This document shows, piece after piece, positions 1 to 9,183 of a DNA stretch of 64,000 nt. Within the stretch, counting starts at the first letter, position 1, and the number at the start of each line of letters is the position of its first letter. Below the pieces are notes generated by a model. That model saw only the letters and a list, made by a program, of their open reading frames with translations. It made no database searches and was not told the DNA's origin. A program made the position numbers and the translations under genes. The stretch is from Roseivivax sp. THAF197b (GTDB lineage: Bacteria; Pseudomonadota; Alphaproteobacteria; Rhodobacterales; Rhodobacteraceae), in contig NZ_CP045318.1 in NCBI RefSeq assembly GCF_009363255.1, forward strand, positions 1,340,001 to 1,404,000. Direction: 5' to 3'.

Positions 1-694
1 CGTCGCGGGTCGTGTCCAGAATGGTGTTCAGTCGTGCATTCGTGGCACTGAGCAGACGCCCGCGCTCCTGCAATTGGGTCGTGGTACGGCGCAGGATAAC
101 CAGCGTGGCAGCCATCGCCAGCAAGAGCGCTGTTGTCAGAAGCGCCACACGGCGCAGTGTGAGCGCGATCCCGTCGCGCCGCGCTTCGGAGGCGGAGGCG
201 AAGAAGGTCAGCCCGGAAATCGAAAGATCCCGCGTCACCTCGCGCAACTCGGCCAGTTGCGGCGGCCATCTGCGCACCTCTTCGCGCAATGCCGCGTCCG
301 GGCCGTCGATGACAGGGACCGAGGCGTCGAGGAATTCGCGCAGGGTGGTGAGGGCGGCATCGAACTCGTCGTTCTCGCGCAACCGGACGAAAACCCCGCT
401 GGCCTCAAGCGTGCCGATGCGGCTGTAGAAGATATCGAAATCGGCCCGTAGCGTTTCCAGATCGGAGGCGCTGCCATTGGCGACACGTTCTGCCGAGCGG
501 CGAAATTCCTGGAATTCGATTTCGGCCTGGGACAATGTCCATTGCAGATTGTCCGCGGAGGCAGACCGGAGCAGGCGCAATTCCCGCACCACGTCCTGGA
601 CCATGAGCGCGATGAGCGGCAGACAGACGGCGGCAACCAGTATGAGGCCCGTGAGGCCGCGCCTTGCAATCGTTCTGGAAGGGTCGAGTGCCAT
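1..694 (-). CDS. Sensor histidine kinase, N-terminal part (runs off left edge)
   Basis: Only the sensory N-terminus (about 231 residues) is inside the window. It opens with a short cytosolic stretch, a membrane segment at about residues 14-32, an extracytoplasmic helical region with many Glu, Arg and Leu residues up to about 180, a second membrane segment at about 183-201, then a coiled-coil-like start (TQLQERGRLL) typical of the linker before a kinase core. The kinase domain would lie left of base 1 and is not visible. The start chosen gives MALDPS; an upstream ATG is in another frame. The gene is divergent from the LuxR-type response regulator at 977, a usual arrangement for a partner pair. 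Partnership is inferred. Confidence 0.7.
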   Translation of the reverse strand, partial: MALDPSRTIARRGLTGLILVAAVCLPLIALMVQDVVRELRLLRSASADNLQWTLSQAEIEFQEFRRSAERVANGSASDLETLRADFDIFYSRIGTLEASGVFVRLRENDEFDAALTTLREFLDASVPVIDGPDAALREEVRRWPPQLAELREVTRDLSISGLTFFASASEARRDGIALTLRRVALLTTALLLAMAATLVILRRTTTQLQERGRLLSATNARLNTILDTTRD

Positions 695-976
695 CTGCGC
701 CTGCTTTGCGGTGTTGCGCGATCATATCGCAAAGCGGGTTTTCAGCCAGTGTTTTCCGGGAAAGGGTAGATGGTTGCAGGGCAGGGTGATTGTCGCACGG
801 GCGCACAGAAGCTGTTTGATATCGGTCGAATTTTGCCCGTAATTTGGCTTGCCGCACATTCGTCCCGATGCGATTATAGGGACTGTGCCAGTGCTTGTAT
901 CGGGGTGATCGGTGTTGCTTGCCAGGCGCTGTAGTGAGTTGACCTGTTCGCCCTGTAGCCAGTCCGGAGCCCGCTT

Positions 977-1594
977 TTGCGCGTCTTGATCGCAGATGAC
1001 CACGACCTGTTACGCGAAACATTGGTTGCGTACCTCGAAGGCGAAGACGGCGTCCAGACGGAGCAGGCCGCATCCTTCGACGAGGTGCGCCGCTGCGTCG
1101 AGAAAAGCCCGCAATTCGATCTGATCCTGCTCGATTTCCGCATGCCCGGCATGACCGGTCTGTCCAGCGTGGCCGATGCCATCAGCCTCGGCGGCGGCAA
1201 TCAGCGTGTCGCGCTGATCTCGGGGGAGGCCACGCGGGACGTGGCCAAGCAGGCCCTGAACATGGGGGCCGCCGGGTTCATTCCGAAAACGCTCGGGGCA
1301 AAGTCGCTGGTCAGCGCCATCAAGTTCATGGCCATGGGCGAGCAATACGCGCCGATCGAATTCATGCGGAGCGGCGATTCCGAGCCGAGCAATCCGCTCG
1401 CCGCGTCGCTGACGCCGCGCGAACGGGATGTCTTGCGCGGGGTCAAGGAGGGCAAGTCAAACAAGGAGATTGCCCGCGATCTCGGCGTCACCGAACCGAC
1501 GGTGAAGCTGCATATGAAGACGATGTTCCGCAAGCTTGACGTGCGCAACCGCACCCAGGCCGCGATGCTGGCCCGCGAGGCGCAGATCGAATGA
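977..1594 (+). CDS. LuxR/NarL-family response regulator
   Basis: 205 residues. An N-terminal receiver domain shows the acidic pocket IADDHD, the phospho-acceptor Asp near residue 53 in LLDFRMPG, and the conserved Lys near 104 (FIPK). The C-terminal LuxR helix-turn-helix spans about residues 145-200 (LTPRERDVL, NKEIARDLGV, TVKLHMKTMFRKL). The start is a TTG preceded by CCGGAG; no in-frame ATG precedes the receiver fold. It is a DNA-binding output protein of a phosphorelay, most likely served by the divergent sensor kinase at the left edge. Target genes cannot be read from the sequence; the small oxidoreductase-fold gene at 1672 is a candidate by position. Confidence 0.9.
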   Translation: MRVLIADDHDLLRETLVAYLEGEDGVQTEQAASFDEVRRCVEKSPQFDLILLDFRMPGMTGLSSVADAISLGGGNQRVALISGEATRDVAKQALNMGAAGFIPKTLGAKSLVSAIKFMAMGEQYAPIEFMRSGDSEPSNPLAASLTPRERDVLRGVKEGKSNKEIARDLGVTEPTVKLHMKTMFRKLDVRNRTQAAMLAREAQIE

Positions 1595-1671
1595 TCAGCG
1601 GCGGTCGCACGGGGCGGCTTGGGGCGTAACCGGCGCGCGATGCTGGCGGGCTACCGGACGTCGCGGTGCGT

Positions 1672-2193
1672 TCAGGGCGTGACGTGGATACGATCGAGCT
1701 GCCAGATGCTGCGCGCATAGACCACTTCCGACCTGTATTCGACGCTCGAATCGAACGGATAGACGATCCAGAGCGGTCCCTTTTCCCGCCGCGAGATCCG
1801 CTTGTCATCCACGGCGAAGGCGATGATCGGAGCGCTGGAAGTCGGGTCGTCGAGGGGGATGTCGATGGCGTAATCGTTGATTGCGCGCGCTTCGATCGTG
1901 CCGCTCTCGACGCCGAGCCGGTCCATGAGGGTGCGCAAGGGCACCCCAGTGTAGCGCTGCACGCCGTCAGTCCAGATGGTGGACGTGGCGAAGGTCTCAG
2001 GCTCCATTGCGCGCAGCATGTCGAGGTCGAACTGGGCCGTATCCCCGACATTGGTGACCTTGATGTCGCCGGTGACTGTCAGGAGCACCGCGCCTTCCGG
2101 TTCCGGCAGTTGGTCTGCCGAGGCGGGCGACATGGCCGACATGCTGAGCAAGCCGGCCGCGAAAGCAGTAAAAAAGATGCGGTGCGTAATCAT
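1672..2193 (-). CDS. Secreted molybdopterin-oxidoreductase-fold protein
   Basis: 173 residues with a clear signal peptide (basic start MITHR, hydrophobic core, cleavage near ASA-DQ). The mature part resembles the small oxidoreductase molybdopterin-binding domain proteins (sulfite oxidase fold) common in Rhodobacteraceae: TVTGDI, FDLDMLRAM, a YTGVPLRTLMDRLG segment and a C-terminal WIVYPFD stretch. It contains no cysteine at all, so it cannot provide the thiolate ligand that molybdenum uses in true sulfite oxidases. A structural or ligand-sensing role next to the sensor kinase and response regulator is therefore as likely as catalysis. It is convergent with the response regulator, with a 77-base gap. 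Confidence 0.75.
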   Translation of the reverse strand: MITHRIFFTAFAAGLLSMSAMSPASADQLPEPEGAVLLTVTGDIKVTNVGDTAQFDLDMLRAMEPETFATSTIWTDGVQRYTGVPLRTLMDRLGVESGTIEARAINDYAIDIPLDDPTSSAPIIAFAVDDKRISRREKGPLWIVYPFDSSVEYRSEVVYARSIWQLDRIHVTP

Positions 2194-2438
2194 GATTCGG
2201 GTACCAGTTCAAATTCGCATTCAATCACTTACAGTTAACCATCCAAATGCCAGAGAATGCCTGACCAGACATCCGCGCGAAGGGATGGGAAACTATACTT
2301 TCGTATATTTCAGCGAATTTCTGCAAAGGCGGCTTCACAGGCCCGTGAGAATGTTCACCGATCTGGCGGCAAAGTGCCAAACGCTCGCCACATTCTGGCT
2401 GCTCCTTAGAGTTGTATTTTTCAAGCCGGAGCAGCGAC

Positions 2439-3392
2439 ATGCGGATATTGGCCGTTGATGATGACAGTTTCATACGGGACATGCTCAGACTTGCCCTGAG
2501 CCGTGCCGGGTATTTCGACACGGCCTTCGCCGAAAGCGGCGAGGCTGCGCTGGATTTGATCGCGCAGGCGGACGCGCCGTTCGATTGCTTCCTGCTTGAT
2601 GTGAACATGCCGAACATGGACGGGATAGAGCTGTGCCGCCATATCCGGGCGCATGCGGATTATGCCGATGTGCCCATCATCATGGTCACGCGCCTCGACC
2701 ACCGGGCTTATGTGACGCAGGCTTTCGACGCGGGGGCGAGCGATTACATCGTCAAACCGTTCGAACAGGCAGAGATCGGCCTGCGGGTCGATCTGGCGCG
2801 GCGGCGATCCGCGTCCCAGCAGCCAGAGGTGGCCCGGCCCGCGCTCGTTCCGGTCGAGACCGCGGCCTCCAGCCTGTCGGAGCCCTTCATGCTTCGGAAG
2901 GTCCCCGGCGCGGTCAGCGTCGAGGCACTGAAAAACTCGCTGCAGGCGCTGCCGAGCTTTTCGCGGTTCCGGATCTGCGTGCTCAAGGTCGTCAATGTCG
3001 AGGAGCTGCACGCGGAGCAATCGCTGCCCGCCTTCCGGCAGACGATCCGTCAGGTCGCGCTCATCCTGGCGGAGCTGCTTTGGGATGAAGATGTGCAGAT
3101 GGCCTATCTCGGCGATGGCGCCATCGCCTTCGCGATCCGGGGTCCGAGCGATGTCGATTGCCAATCGCTGGCGGTCTCGCTCAATGACTGGATCGCGGAC
3201 AATTCGCCCGATGCGCAGATCGCGCCTGTGGTGGCCATCGCCAGCGATGGTCCCCCACGATACATCCCCAAGCTTGACCGGATGTCCTGCCTGAGCTTCG
3301 CGCGCGAACTCGCCGAAGAACTCGCCGAACAGATCATCTTCAATGCCAGCATGCGCGCCGAGGACATGATGCCCCGCGTGGTGAACAGCTGA
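2439..3392 (+). CDS. Response regulator with REC and degenerate GGDEF-like domain
   Basis: 317 residues from the ATG at 2439, preceded by CCGGAG. The receiver domain (1-120) has VDDDS, the phospho-acceptor Asp near 54 in LLDVNMPNMDG, and the Lys in IVKPFE. After a linker, residues about 165-310 look like a nucleotide-cyclase fold: FRICVLKVVNVEEL lies where a GGDEF domain has its first strand, and AYLGDGAIAFAI sits where GGDEF would be. The signature is lost, so diguanylate cyclase activity is unlikely; it may act as a binding or scaffold module. A hairpin terminator follows. No partner kinase is adjacent. Confidence 0.8.
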   Translation: MRILAVDDDSFIRDMLRLALSRAGYFDTAFAESGEAALDLIAQADAPFDCFLLDVNMPNMDGIELCRHIRAHADYADVPIIMVTRLDHRAYVTQAFDAGASDYIVKPFEQAEIGLRVDLARRRSASQQPEVARPALVPVETAASSLSEPFMLRKVPGAVSVEALKNSLQALPSFSRFRICVLKVVNVEELHAEQSLPAFRQTIRQVALILAELLWDEDVQMAYLGDGAIAFAIRGPSDVDCQSLAVSLNDWIADNSPDAQIAPVVAIASDGPPRYIPKLDRMSCLSFARELAEELAEQIIFNASMRAEDMMPRVVNS

Positions 3393-3403
3393 CATTGCGC
3401 GTC

Positions 3404-3434
3404 GCGGGCCCCCGGAACGGAGGCCCGCATTTTC
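3404..3434 (+). terminator. Rho-independent terminator after the REC protein gene
   Basis: A perfect 7-bp stem (GCGGGCC at 3404-3410 with GGCCCGC at 3422-3428) is followed directly by ATTTTC. It sits 12 bases after the stop of the gene ending at 3392 and just before the convergent dabA stop at 3458. Confidence 0.7.
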
Positions 3435-3457
3435 AAAAACACCTTTGACAGCTTGCC

Positions 3458-5833
3458 TCAGGCCGCCAGTGTCTCTGCCGCGGCCCGCTTAAAGGTGCCG
3501 CCGGGCTTGTAGCGCGCAGCAACCCGACCCTCTTTCAGCGTGAAGAGGTGCAGCCAGCCATTGTCGAACAGCTCCCGCACGCCGTCATGCCGCGCCAGGA
3601 TATCGAGGATCGCCGCTTCCGGTGCCTCGATCATCACCGACAGCCGCAGCGGCTCATGGGCGAAGCCGTCGCCATCATGGACCGCCTGCCAGGGCAGACC
3701 GGTGCGCAGCCGCCCGCCATTGCCCTGCACGACACCGATCCCGCCGGTCACGTTGTGGATCAGCTTGTTGCCGCCGCCGAACGCCTCGGGCGCCACGGAG
3801 GAGCCGTAATATTGCAGGCTGATCCAGCTTGCGACGACCACGGGGGCGGTCAGGATCAACTCCAGCGTGCCGAACCCCTCATCCGCCTGCCAGTCGTAAT
3901 TGTGCAGGAAGGCGCGCCCGCCCAGATCGACGCCCGCCGTGGCCGGACGCGGCGCCGCAATGAAGGCCGCGCAGCCTGCAAGGCCCCATTCGGGACGGAT
4001 CTCGGCCCAGTTGCGCGCCCGGGCTGCGACGGTCTCGGGCTTGGCACCGGGCAGGCGGGCCGCTCGTTCGGCCCGCGCAAGGGCGCCCGCGGTATCGAGC
4101 GCCAAGCGCGCCCGTTTCAGGTCGTCGCCATGATCGGGACCGGCATCATCGGCATAAAGCGTCACCGCGTCCGTCGTCGTCTCGTGCAGGCCTGCGACGA
4201 ACAGCGTGTCGGCGGGCAGATCGATGCCGTGCCCCGGCAGGCCTGCGCGCGTCTCGGGATCGTTGAGCAGGCTTGCGAGCAGCCGGGCCGACACTTCGCC
4301 GGTCTGACCGCCACAGGCGCCGCAATGATAGGCGCTCTCATGCGGGTTGTTGGCGACATCCGCCCCGTGCCCCAGCAGCAGGACGAGCCGCGCGTGATTG
4401 CGTGTGAAGCTCATTGCGCGCAGGACCTTTGCGGCGGTCGCGGCCTTGTCCTCGGGCGAGAGCTCCGTTGCAAAGCGCGGGGCAGGGTGCGTCGCGGTCT
4501 TGGCGCCGCGCCCCAGCGCGTCCTTCACGAGTTTTGCGCCGTAGAACGGACCCGCCGCCTCGACAAAGGCGAAGGACGACACGGCTGCCTGCCGGAACCG
4601 GCCCCAGGCGCGCGCGGCGCGGGCCGAGATCCGGGCGTCCTGCTCGGCTTCGGGCGGACGGTGGCTGGTGGCCTGCACGGCGGGCTGCAGAAGCACCGGC
4701 AGATGCGCCTCCTGCAGATCGGAGCCATGGGCGCTGTGCGCGACAGGCAGGCCGAAGAAGCCCGCGAACCCGATCGTCTCCACATCCGTACCGGTGCTTT
4801 CGAGCGCCCGCCGGAACACTTCCGAGCGCACGTCGATGCAGAAGGCCGCCTGCAGCGCGGGCCGCGCGTCAGACGTCGTGCCGCCCTTCAACGTGATCTC
4901 GAGGCCGCGCTGATGCGCGCGTTCGGCCGCGTCCTGCAGGATTGCATCGGCAACCTCGTCCGGCGTGGGCGCGATCGGTGCCGCATGGGCGGCGATGGTC
5001 GCCTCCCAATCGGGCGCGATGGCGGGCACATGGTGAAAGAGCGCCTCTTCCCACAAAAGCCGGATCGCAAGGAGGTCCGTCAACGCCGTGTCGCTGCCGC
5101 CTGCCAGCTCCGCCTGCCAGAGCTGCCAGCGCGCGTGATGCGCCCAGCCGCCCAGATCGACGAGCAGGCGGTGGAACACCGTCTCGGCCGCCTCGTCGGT
5201 GATGCCCAGCGTTTCGCAGGCGCGCAGGATCGCGCGTTCGGCGGTGTCGGGCGCGTCGGCCACATGGGCGCAGAAGCCTGTCAGCCCCGCGATCTCGGGG
5301 GTGAGGTCGTTCGTCGCCCAGTCGCGCCAGGCGGCAAAGGCCGGGCGGCCCGGGGCGGGCGTCCAAAGCGCCTGACCCTCGTCGAAATGGCCCGCGGCCC
5401 AAAGTCCCGTCGCGCGCAGGATCAGGGCGGGCCAGTCGGTGCCCTCGGCCTGCGCGGCAAGCTCTGCCACGGTGGGCAGCGCCTGCGGTGCGGGATGGGG
5501 CCGCTTCATCCGTGATTTGAGCGCGGCAAGGTCGACGGGCTTCAGCGGATCGGTGCTTTCGAACAGGGCCGCGGCAAGGTCGTCATCGCTGATCGTGCCC
5601 TTGGCGATTGCGGCTGCGTATTCCTCGCGGCTCCGCGTGAGGCGCACGCCTGCGACCCGTGCCAGCCGGGCGGCGGCCATGGTCAGCGGCTCGCCGGTCT
5701 GGCCGAGAAAGGGATTGACCGCGACCGTGGCCGATAGCGGGAAGGCTGGCGGGATGGCCCGGCAGGCGGTCTCTGCGGCCTTCAGGATATCGGACACCCG
5801 TGCGGGGGCGATGGTGCTGTGCTTGAGAAACAT
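3458..5833 (-). CDS. dabA: DabA, inorganic carbon uptake subunit (DUF2309/UPF0753)
   Basis: 791 residues, usual for the family. DabA is the peripheral zinc protein of the DabAB complex, which is thought to hydrate CO2 vectorially and so accumulate bicarbonate, driven through the membrane partner DabB. The predicted zinc site is present: Cys and Asp in FCIDVRSE near residue 330, and His and Cys in [17 protein letters not shown] near 495-510. The start MFLKHS is preceded by GGAG; a longer open frame upstream overlaps dabB and lacks family sequence. It follows dabB by 23 bases, so the two form an operon. DabAB pairs are known in autotrophs and in heterotrophs needing bicarbonate. Confidence 0.93.
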   Translation of the reverse strand: MFLKHSTIAPARVSDILKAAETACRAIPPAFPLSATVAVNPFLGQTGEPLTMAAARLARVAGVRLTRSREEYAAAIAKGTISDDDLAAALFESTDPLKPVDLAALKSRMKRPHPAPQALPTVAELAAQAEGTDWPALILRATGLWAAGHFDEGQALWTPAPGRPAFAAWRDWATNDLTPEIAGLTGFCAHVADAPDTAERAILRACETLGITDEAAETVFHRLLVDLGGWAHHARWQLWQAELAGGSDTALTDLLAIRLLWEEALFHHVPAIAPDWEATIAAHAAPIAPTPDEVADAILQDAAERAHQRGLEITLKGGTTSDARPALQAAFCIDVRSEVFRRALESTGTDVETIGFAGFFGLPVAHSAHGSDLQEAHLPVLLQPAVQATSHRPPEAEQDARISARAARAWGRFRQAAVSSFAFVEAAGPFYGAKLVKDALGRGAKTATHPAPRFATELSPEDKAATAAKVLRAMSFTRNHARLVLLLGHGADVANNPHESAYHCGACGGQTGEVSARLLASLLNDPETRAGLPGHGIDLPADTLFVAGLHETTTDAVTLYADDAGPDHGDDLKRARLALDTAGALARAERAARLPGAKPETVAARARNWAEIRPEWGLAGCAAFIAAPRPATAGVDLGGRAFLHNYDWQADEGFGTLELILTAPVVVASWISLQYYGSSVAPEAFGGGNKLIHNVTGGIGVVQGNGGRLRTGLPWQAVHDGDGFAHEPLRLSVMIEAPEAAILDILARHDGVRELFDNGWLHLFTLKEGRVAARYKPGGTFKRAAAETLAA

Positions 5834-5856
5834 GGGTTTCGCTCCGTCTTGAGGTG

Positions 5857-7422
5857 TCAGTTGGATTTCGCAGCCCGGAATCCGCCGATCAGGCGATCCA
5901 GCAACGCGTTGAGGTAAAGCCCGTTGGCAAGGTGGACCCGAAGCCCCGCCGTGGCCGGATGATGCGCCCAGAGCGGGAAGAGCGACTGCGCCAGCGCAAT
6001 GAGCCCGAAAGAGAAGAGCGCAAGCACGATGAGCGCCCATTCAAGCGGACCGGGCGCCTGCGGCGCGGGCAGATGCGCGCCCCAGAGCACATGCGCGCCC
6101 TGCTGGAAGGCGAAATAGGCCAGCGCCGCCCCGAAAGAAGCCAGGGCCGTGCGCTGCGTCAGCGCTTTCGGGGCCTTGTCCGCAAGACCCTGTGCCACGA
6201 GATAGGCCACGCCGAAGATCAACATCGCGCCCAAGGCCAGCGCCTGTGCGGATTTCGGCGCGACGAAGGCCATGAAGCCCGCAGCGACCACGCCGTATAG
6301 AACCAGCGCCAGAACGAAGGCGCGCGCCACCGCGGCCAGATCGGGGGCGGCCACGGGGCCGGGGCGCCGGGCATCGGTCACGGCCTTGACCGCGCCGCCC
6401 GAGCCCAGGAAGGCATGCGCCTTGTAGAGCGAATGCGCCACGATGTGCAGCAGCGCCAGCGTCCAGAGGCCAAGACCGCATTGCAGCAGCATGAAGCCCA
6501 TCTGGCTGATCGTCGACCAGGCAAGGCCCGTCTTCACGGCACTTTGGGTCAGCATGACCATCGCGCCGAAAAGCGCGGTCAACCCGCCCAGGATTACCAG
6601 CGCGGCCATGGCGCCGGGGCTTTCGCGCATGGGCTCGGCCATCCGGATCAGAAGGAAGCCGCCGGAGTTGATGATGCCCGCGTGCAGCAGCGCAGAGACG
6701 GGCGTGGGCGCTTCCATCACTTCGGTCAGCCAGCCATGCAGCGGGAAGGAAGCGGTCTTAAGCGCGGCTGTGAGTACCAGGAGCGCCACTGCGATATGAG
6801 CCGCAACCGGCAGGCCCGCATCGGCCGCCGCGGCGCCGATTGCGGTCAGGTCGCTCGTGCCGAACGCCGCCCAGAAGAGAAGCCCGGCCACGATGAGGCT
6901 GGCATCGCCGAAGCCCCAGACCAGCGTGAATTTCGTGGCCGCACGCCGCGCTTCGGGCCGGTCGGGATAGAACAGGAGCAAGGCCCGCAGGCCCGCGCCA
7001 ATCGCGAGGAACGCCGCGACCAGAACGGCAAAACTGCCCGCTTGCACGAGGATCAGAACCGCGGCCAGCGTCGCCAGCATCAGGCCGTGAAAGGCGCCTT
7101 CGCGCGGCTCCCCGTCGAGATAGCTGCGCGAATACCGCAGAACGATCCAGCCCACAAAGCCCACCAGCACCGCCATCGTGGCGCTGAGCGCATCGAGCCG
7201 CAGCGCGATCAGGCCAAGCCCGCCGCCAAGGCTGCGCGTTTCCGGTCCTGCGACCAGGAGCTGGACCAATCCGGCCAGCGTCAGGCCAAGAGATGCAAGC
7301 GCCGCGGCCTCGGCCCAGCGGGGCAGAGATCCGGGGCGGGCGCCCGGTGTCAGCATGGCGCGCGCGGCCACGGCCAATAGCACCATGGGGGCCAGGAAAG
7401 ACAGCGGAAGCAGCGAGGACAT
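5857..7422 (-). CDS. dabB: DabB, proton-translocating membrane subunit (NuoL/MrpA-like)
   Basis: 521 residues, almost entirely hydrophobic, with about 13-14 membrane segments and the proton-channel core of the complex I/Mrp antiporter family: [21 protein letters not shown] is the classic broken-helix region, followed by [12 protein letters not shown] and a conserved [13 protein letters not shown] stretch. Shorter than NuoL, as expected for DabB. It pairs with DabA encoded immediately downstream; the ion gradient presumably powers CO2/bicarbonate capture. The gene is divergent from a LysR regulator at 7531, with about 108 bases of shared control region. Confidence 0.9.
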   Translation of the reverse strand: MSSLLPLSFLAPMVLLAVAARAMLTPGARPGSLPRWAEAAALASLGLTLAGLVQLLVAGPETRSLGGGLGLIALRLDALSATMAVLVGFVGWIVLRYSRSYLDGEPREGAFHGLMLATLAAVLILVQAGSFAVLVAAFLAIGAGLRALLLFYPDRPEARRAATKFTLVWGFGDASLIVAGLLFWAAFGTSDLTAIGAAAADAGLPVAAHIAVALLVLTAALKTASFPLHGWLTEVMEAPTPVSALLHAGIINSGGFLLIRMAEPMRESPGAMAALVILGGLTALFGAMVMLTQSAVKTGLAWSTISQMGFMLLQCGLGLWTLALLHIVAHSLYKAHAFLGSGGAVKAVTDARRPGPVAAPDLAAVARAFVLALVLYGVVAAGFMAFVAPKSAQALALGAMLIFGVAYLVAQGLADKAPKALTQRTALASFGAALAYFAFQQGAHVLWGAHLPAPQAPGPLEWALIVLALFSFGLIALAQSLFPLWAHHPATAGLRVHLANGLYLNALLDRLIGGFRAAKSN

Positions 7423-7506
7423 AGGCCAATTCTCCGGTCAAAATTTTCGTTGAGGGGCAGATAGGGCGGAAAAGGCATCAATAAAATTACATATATTGTG
7501 AGATTT

Positions 7507-7525
7507 CGTTCTGTTTGATAGAACG
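7507..7525. promoter_or_regulatory. Inverted repeat in dabB/LysR intergenic region, candidate operator
   Basis: CGTTCT (7507-7512) and AGAACG (7520-7525) form a perfect 6-bp inverted repeat with a 7-base spacer, lying 6 bases before the LysR start and 85 bases upstream of dabB. The segment around it (7480-7506) is strikingly AT-rich (AAATTACATATATTGTGAG). LysR proteins usually bind such dyads in divergent intergenic regions and repress their own gene; the assignment here is inferred from position. Confidence 0.45.
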
Positions 7526-7530
7526 CCTGC

Positions 7531-8421
7531 ATGCTGAACCTGCATCACCTCCGTCTTTTCCGTGCCGTGGCCCGCGATGGCACGCTGACGGGCGCTGCGC
7601 GCGGGCTGAACCTGTCGCAATCGGCGGTCTCGACCCAGATCAAGACGCTGGAGGCGACGCTCGGCCATCCGCTTTTCGAACGGCGGGGGCGGGGGCTTGT
7701 CCTGACCGAAGCGGGGCGCATCGCGCTCGATCATGCGGAGGCGATCTTTCGCACCGCCGACGATCTGACGGCCACCTTGCGCGAAACCGGATCGGCGCGC
7801 CGTCCCCTCCGGGTGGGGGCGCTTGCGACACTGTCGCGCAACTTCCAGCTGGAATTCCTGCGCCCGCTCATCCAGCGCCCGGATGTGGAGGTGATCCTGC
7901 GCTCGGGCTCGCAATCCTCGCTTCTGTCGGGGTTGGAGGCGCTGTCGCTCGACGTGGTGCTGACCAACCTGGCGCCCAGCCGGGATGCGGCCAGCGCCTA
8001 TCTGACCCGCAGGCTCGATGCGCAACCGGTGAGCCTGATCGGCACGCCTTCGCGTCTGGGGCAGGGGCCGCATGAGCTTGCGCGCTTGCTGACCGAGATG
8101 CCGCTGATCCTGCCCACGCCCGAAACCGCGCTTAGATCCGCGTTCGACGCGCTGACAGCCAGCCTGTCAATCACGCCGCATATCGCGGCCGAGGCTGATG
8201 ACATGGCCATGCTCCGCCTTCTTGCGCGGGAAGATGCGGGCCTTGCCGTGATCCCCTCCATCGTCGTGCGTGACGAGCTGGCCTCGGGCGTGCTGATCGA
8301 AGCGCTGCGCCTGCGCGACATGGAAGAGACGTTCTACGCGGTGAGCCTGCAGCGCCGCTTTCCGAATCCGCTTCTGGCCGAATTGCTGGGCGATGGCGCG
8401 CGCGCCACCAAGGGGCCGTAG
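7531..8421 (+). CDS. LysR-family regulator, likely of dabAB
   Basis: 296 residues. The N-terminal winged helix-turn-helix (LHHLRLFRAVARDGTLTG, LNLSQSAVSTQIKTLE, HPLFERRGRGLVLTEAGR) is followed by a substrate-binding-like effector domain from about residue 90. It is divergent from dabB, so it most likely controls dabAB and itself. In autotrophs LysR proteins of the CbbR/CcmR type sense metabolites of carbon fixation; here the ligand is unknown and no Calvin-cycle genes are in the window. The start has only a weak ribosome site; the candidate operator overlaps this leader. Confidence 0.88.
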   Translation: MLNLHHLRLFRAVARDGTLTGAARGLNLSQSAVSTQIKTLEATLGHPLFERRGRGLVLTEAGRIALDHAEAIFRTADDLTATLRETGSARRPLRVGALATLSRNFQLEFLRPLIQRPDVEVILRSGSQSSLLSGLEALSLDVVLTNLAPSRDAASAYLTRRLDAQPVSLIGTPSRLGQGPHELARLLTEMPLILPTPETALRSAFDALTASLSITPHIAAEADDMAMLRLLAREDAGLAVIPSIVVRDELASGVLIEALRLRDMEETFYAVSLQRRFPNPLLAELLGDGARATKGP

Positions 8422-8644
8422 CGCGGCGCGTCATCGGGCCGGTCTGTGCTGTTCCTGCACGAAAAAGGGGCGCTGATTGCCCGCTGCGCGATCATCTGCC
8501 CGTTATCCGGGCGCAGGCTCCCGTGCCATGAGCCACTTTTCGCTGCAATGCAGAGAATTTTACCCATTTCCCATGCCCGCAAATATACTACCTCTGACGC
8601 AACGCCGGTTTTGCGCGTGTGCGGCGTGCCGCGAAGGAGGTTCG

Positions 8645-8959
8645 ATGACGTCCTACTCCGAAAACACCATGGAATTCGCCGACTTCCTGTTCGAGCGCCA
8701 GAAAGTGGTCTGCTACGGCCTGAAGAACAATATCGGCGGCACGACGACCATTCTCAACTTTCCGTCTCGTGAATTGGCCGAGGATTTCACCGCCGCCTTC
8801 CTGCTCGATCGCGCCTTCGAGATCGTTCAGAACGATGCGCAGATCATCTGCCTTGCGGATTACGACCGGGTGATGCGGCTCTCGGCCGATGATCCCCGCG
8901 TGCGGTTTCTGAACTATAATCGCGATTTCATGATGGGCACGCTGGCCCACGTGAGCTGA
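8645..8959 (+). CDS. Conserved-looking small cytosolic protein, function unknown
   Basis: 104 residues starting at an ATG with a strong ribosome site (GAAGGAGG, 8 bases upstream). An upstream in-frame extension exists but has no ribosome site. No signal peptide or membrane segment; composition is mixed with FLFERQKVVCYGLKNN near the start, LNFPSRELAEDFTAAFL in the middle and a C-terminal MRLSADDPRVRFLNYNR segment. I do not recognise the family. It stands alone between the LysR gene and an ABC importer operon, both on the same strand, with more than 200 bases on either side. Confidence 0.7.
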   Translation: MTSYSENTMEFADFLFERQKVVCYGLKNNIGGTTTILNFPSRELAEDFTAAFLLDRAFEIVQNDAQIICLADYDRVMRLSADDPRVRFLNYNRDFMMGTLAHVS

Positions 8960-9183
8960 GCCAAGTCGCGCCTGCTCTGACGCCTGCACCTAGGGCGCGC
9001 ACGCTCTCAAAGCTGCGCGGTCAGCCCGCCGCGACGCAAAAATCATCGCCAAATTCCGGCCTCTGCCCAAAAATTACTCACCATCTGCGACCTGATGGGC
9101 TATCCCGAGGGGAAGCGGCGCATGGGACTGGTCTTCACAGCCACGCCGCAGGACAAAAAGACGATCCAACAGGGGAAACCACA

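Noticed and set aside
3548..5515. Long plus-strand open frame antisense to dabA (about 655 codons)
   Set aside because: It is an effect of high GC in the third positions of dabA; the translation is Arg/Gly/His-rich without any family motif, while dabA is clear.
8960..9183. Possible thiamine or other riboswitch ahead of the NMT1-type binding protein
   Set aside because: The conserved thiamine-riboswitch segments (CTGAGA and ACCTGAT-type blocks in order) are not there; only isolated short matches.
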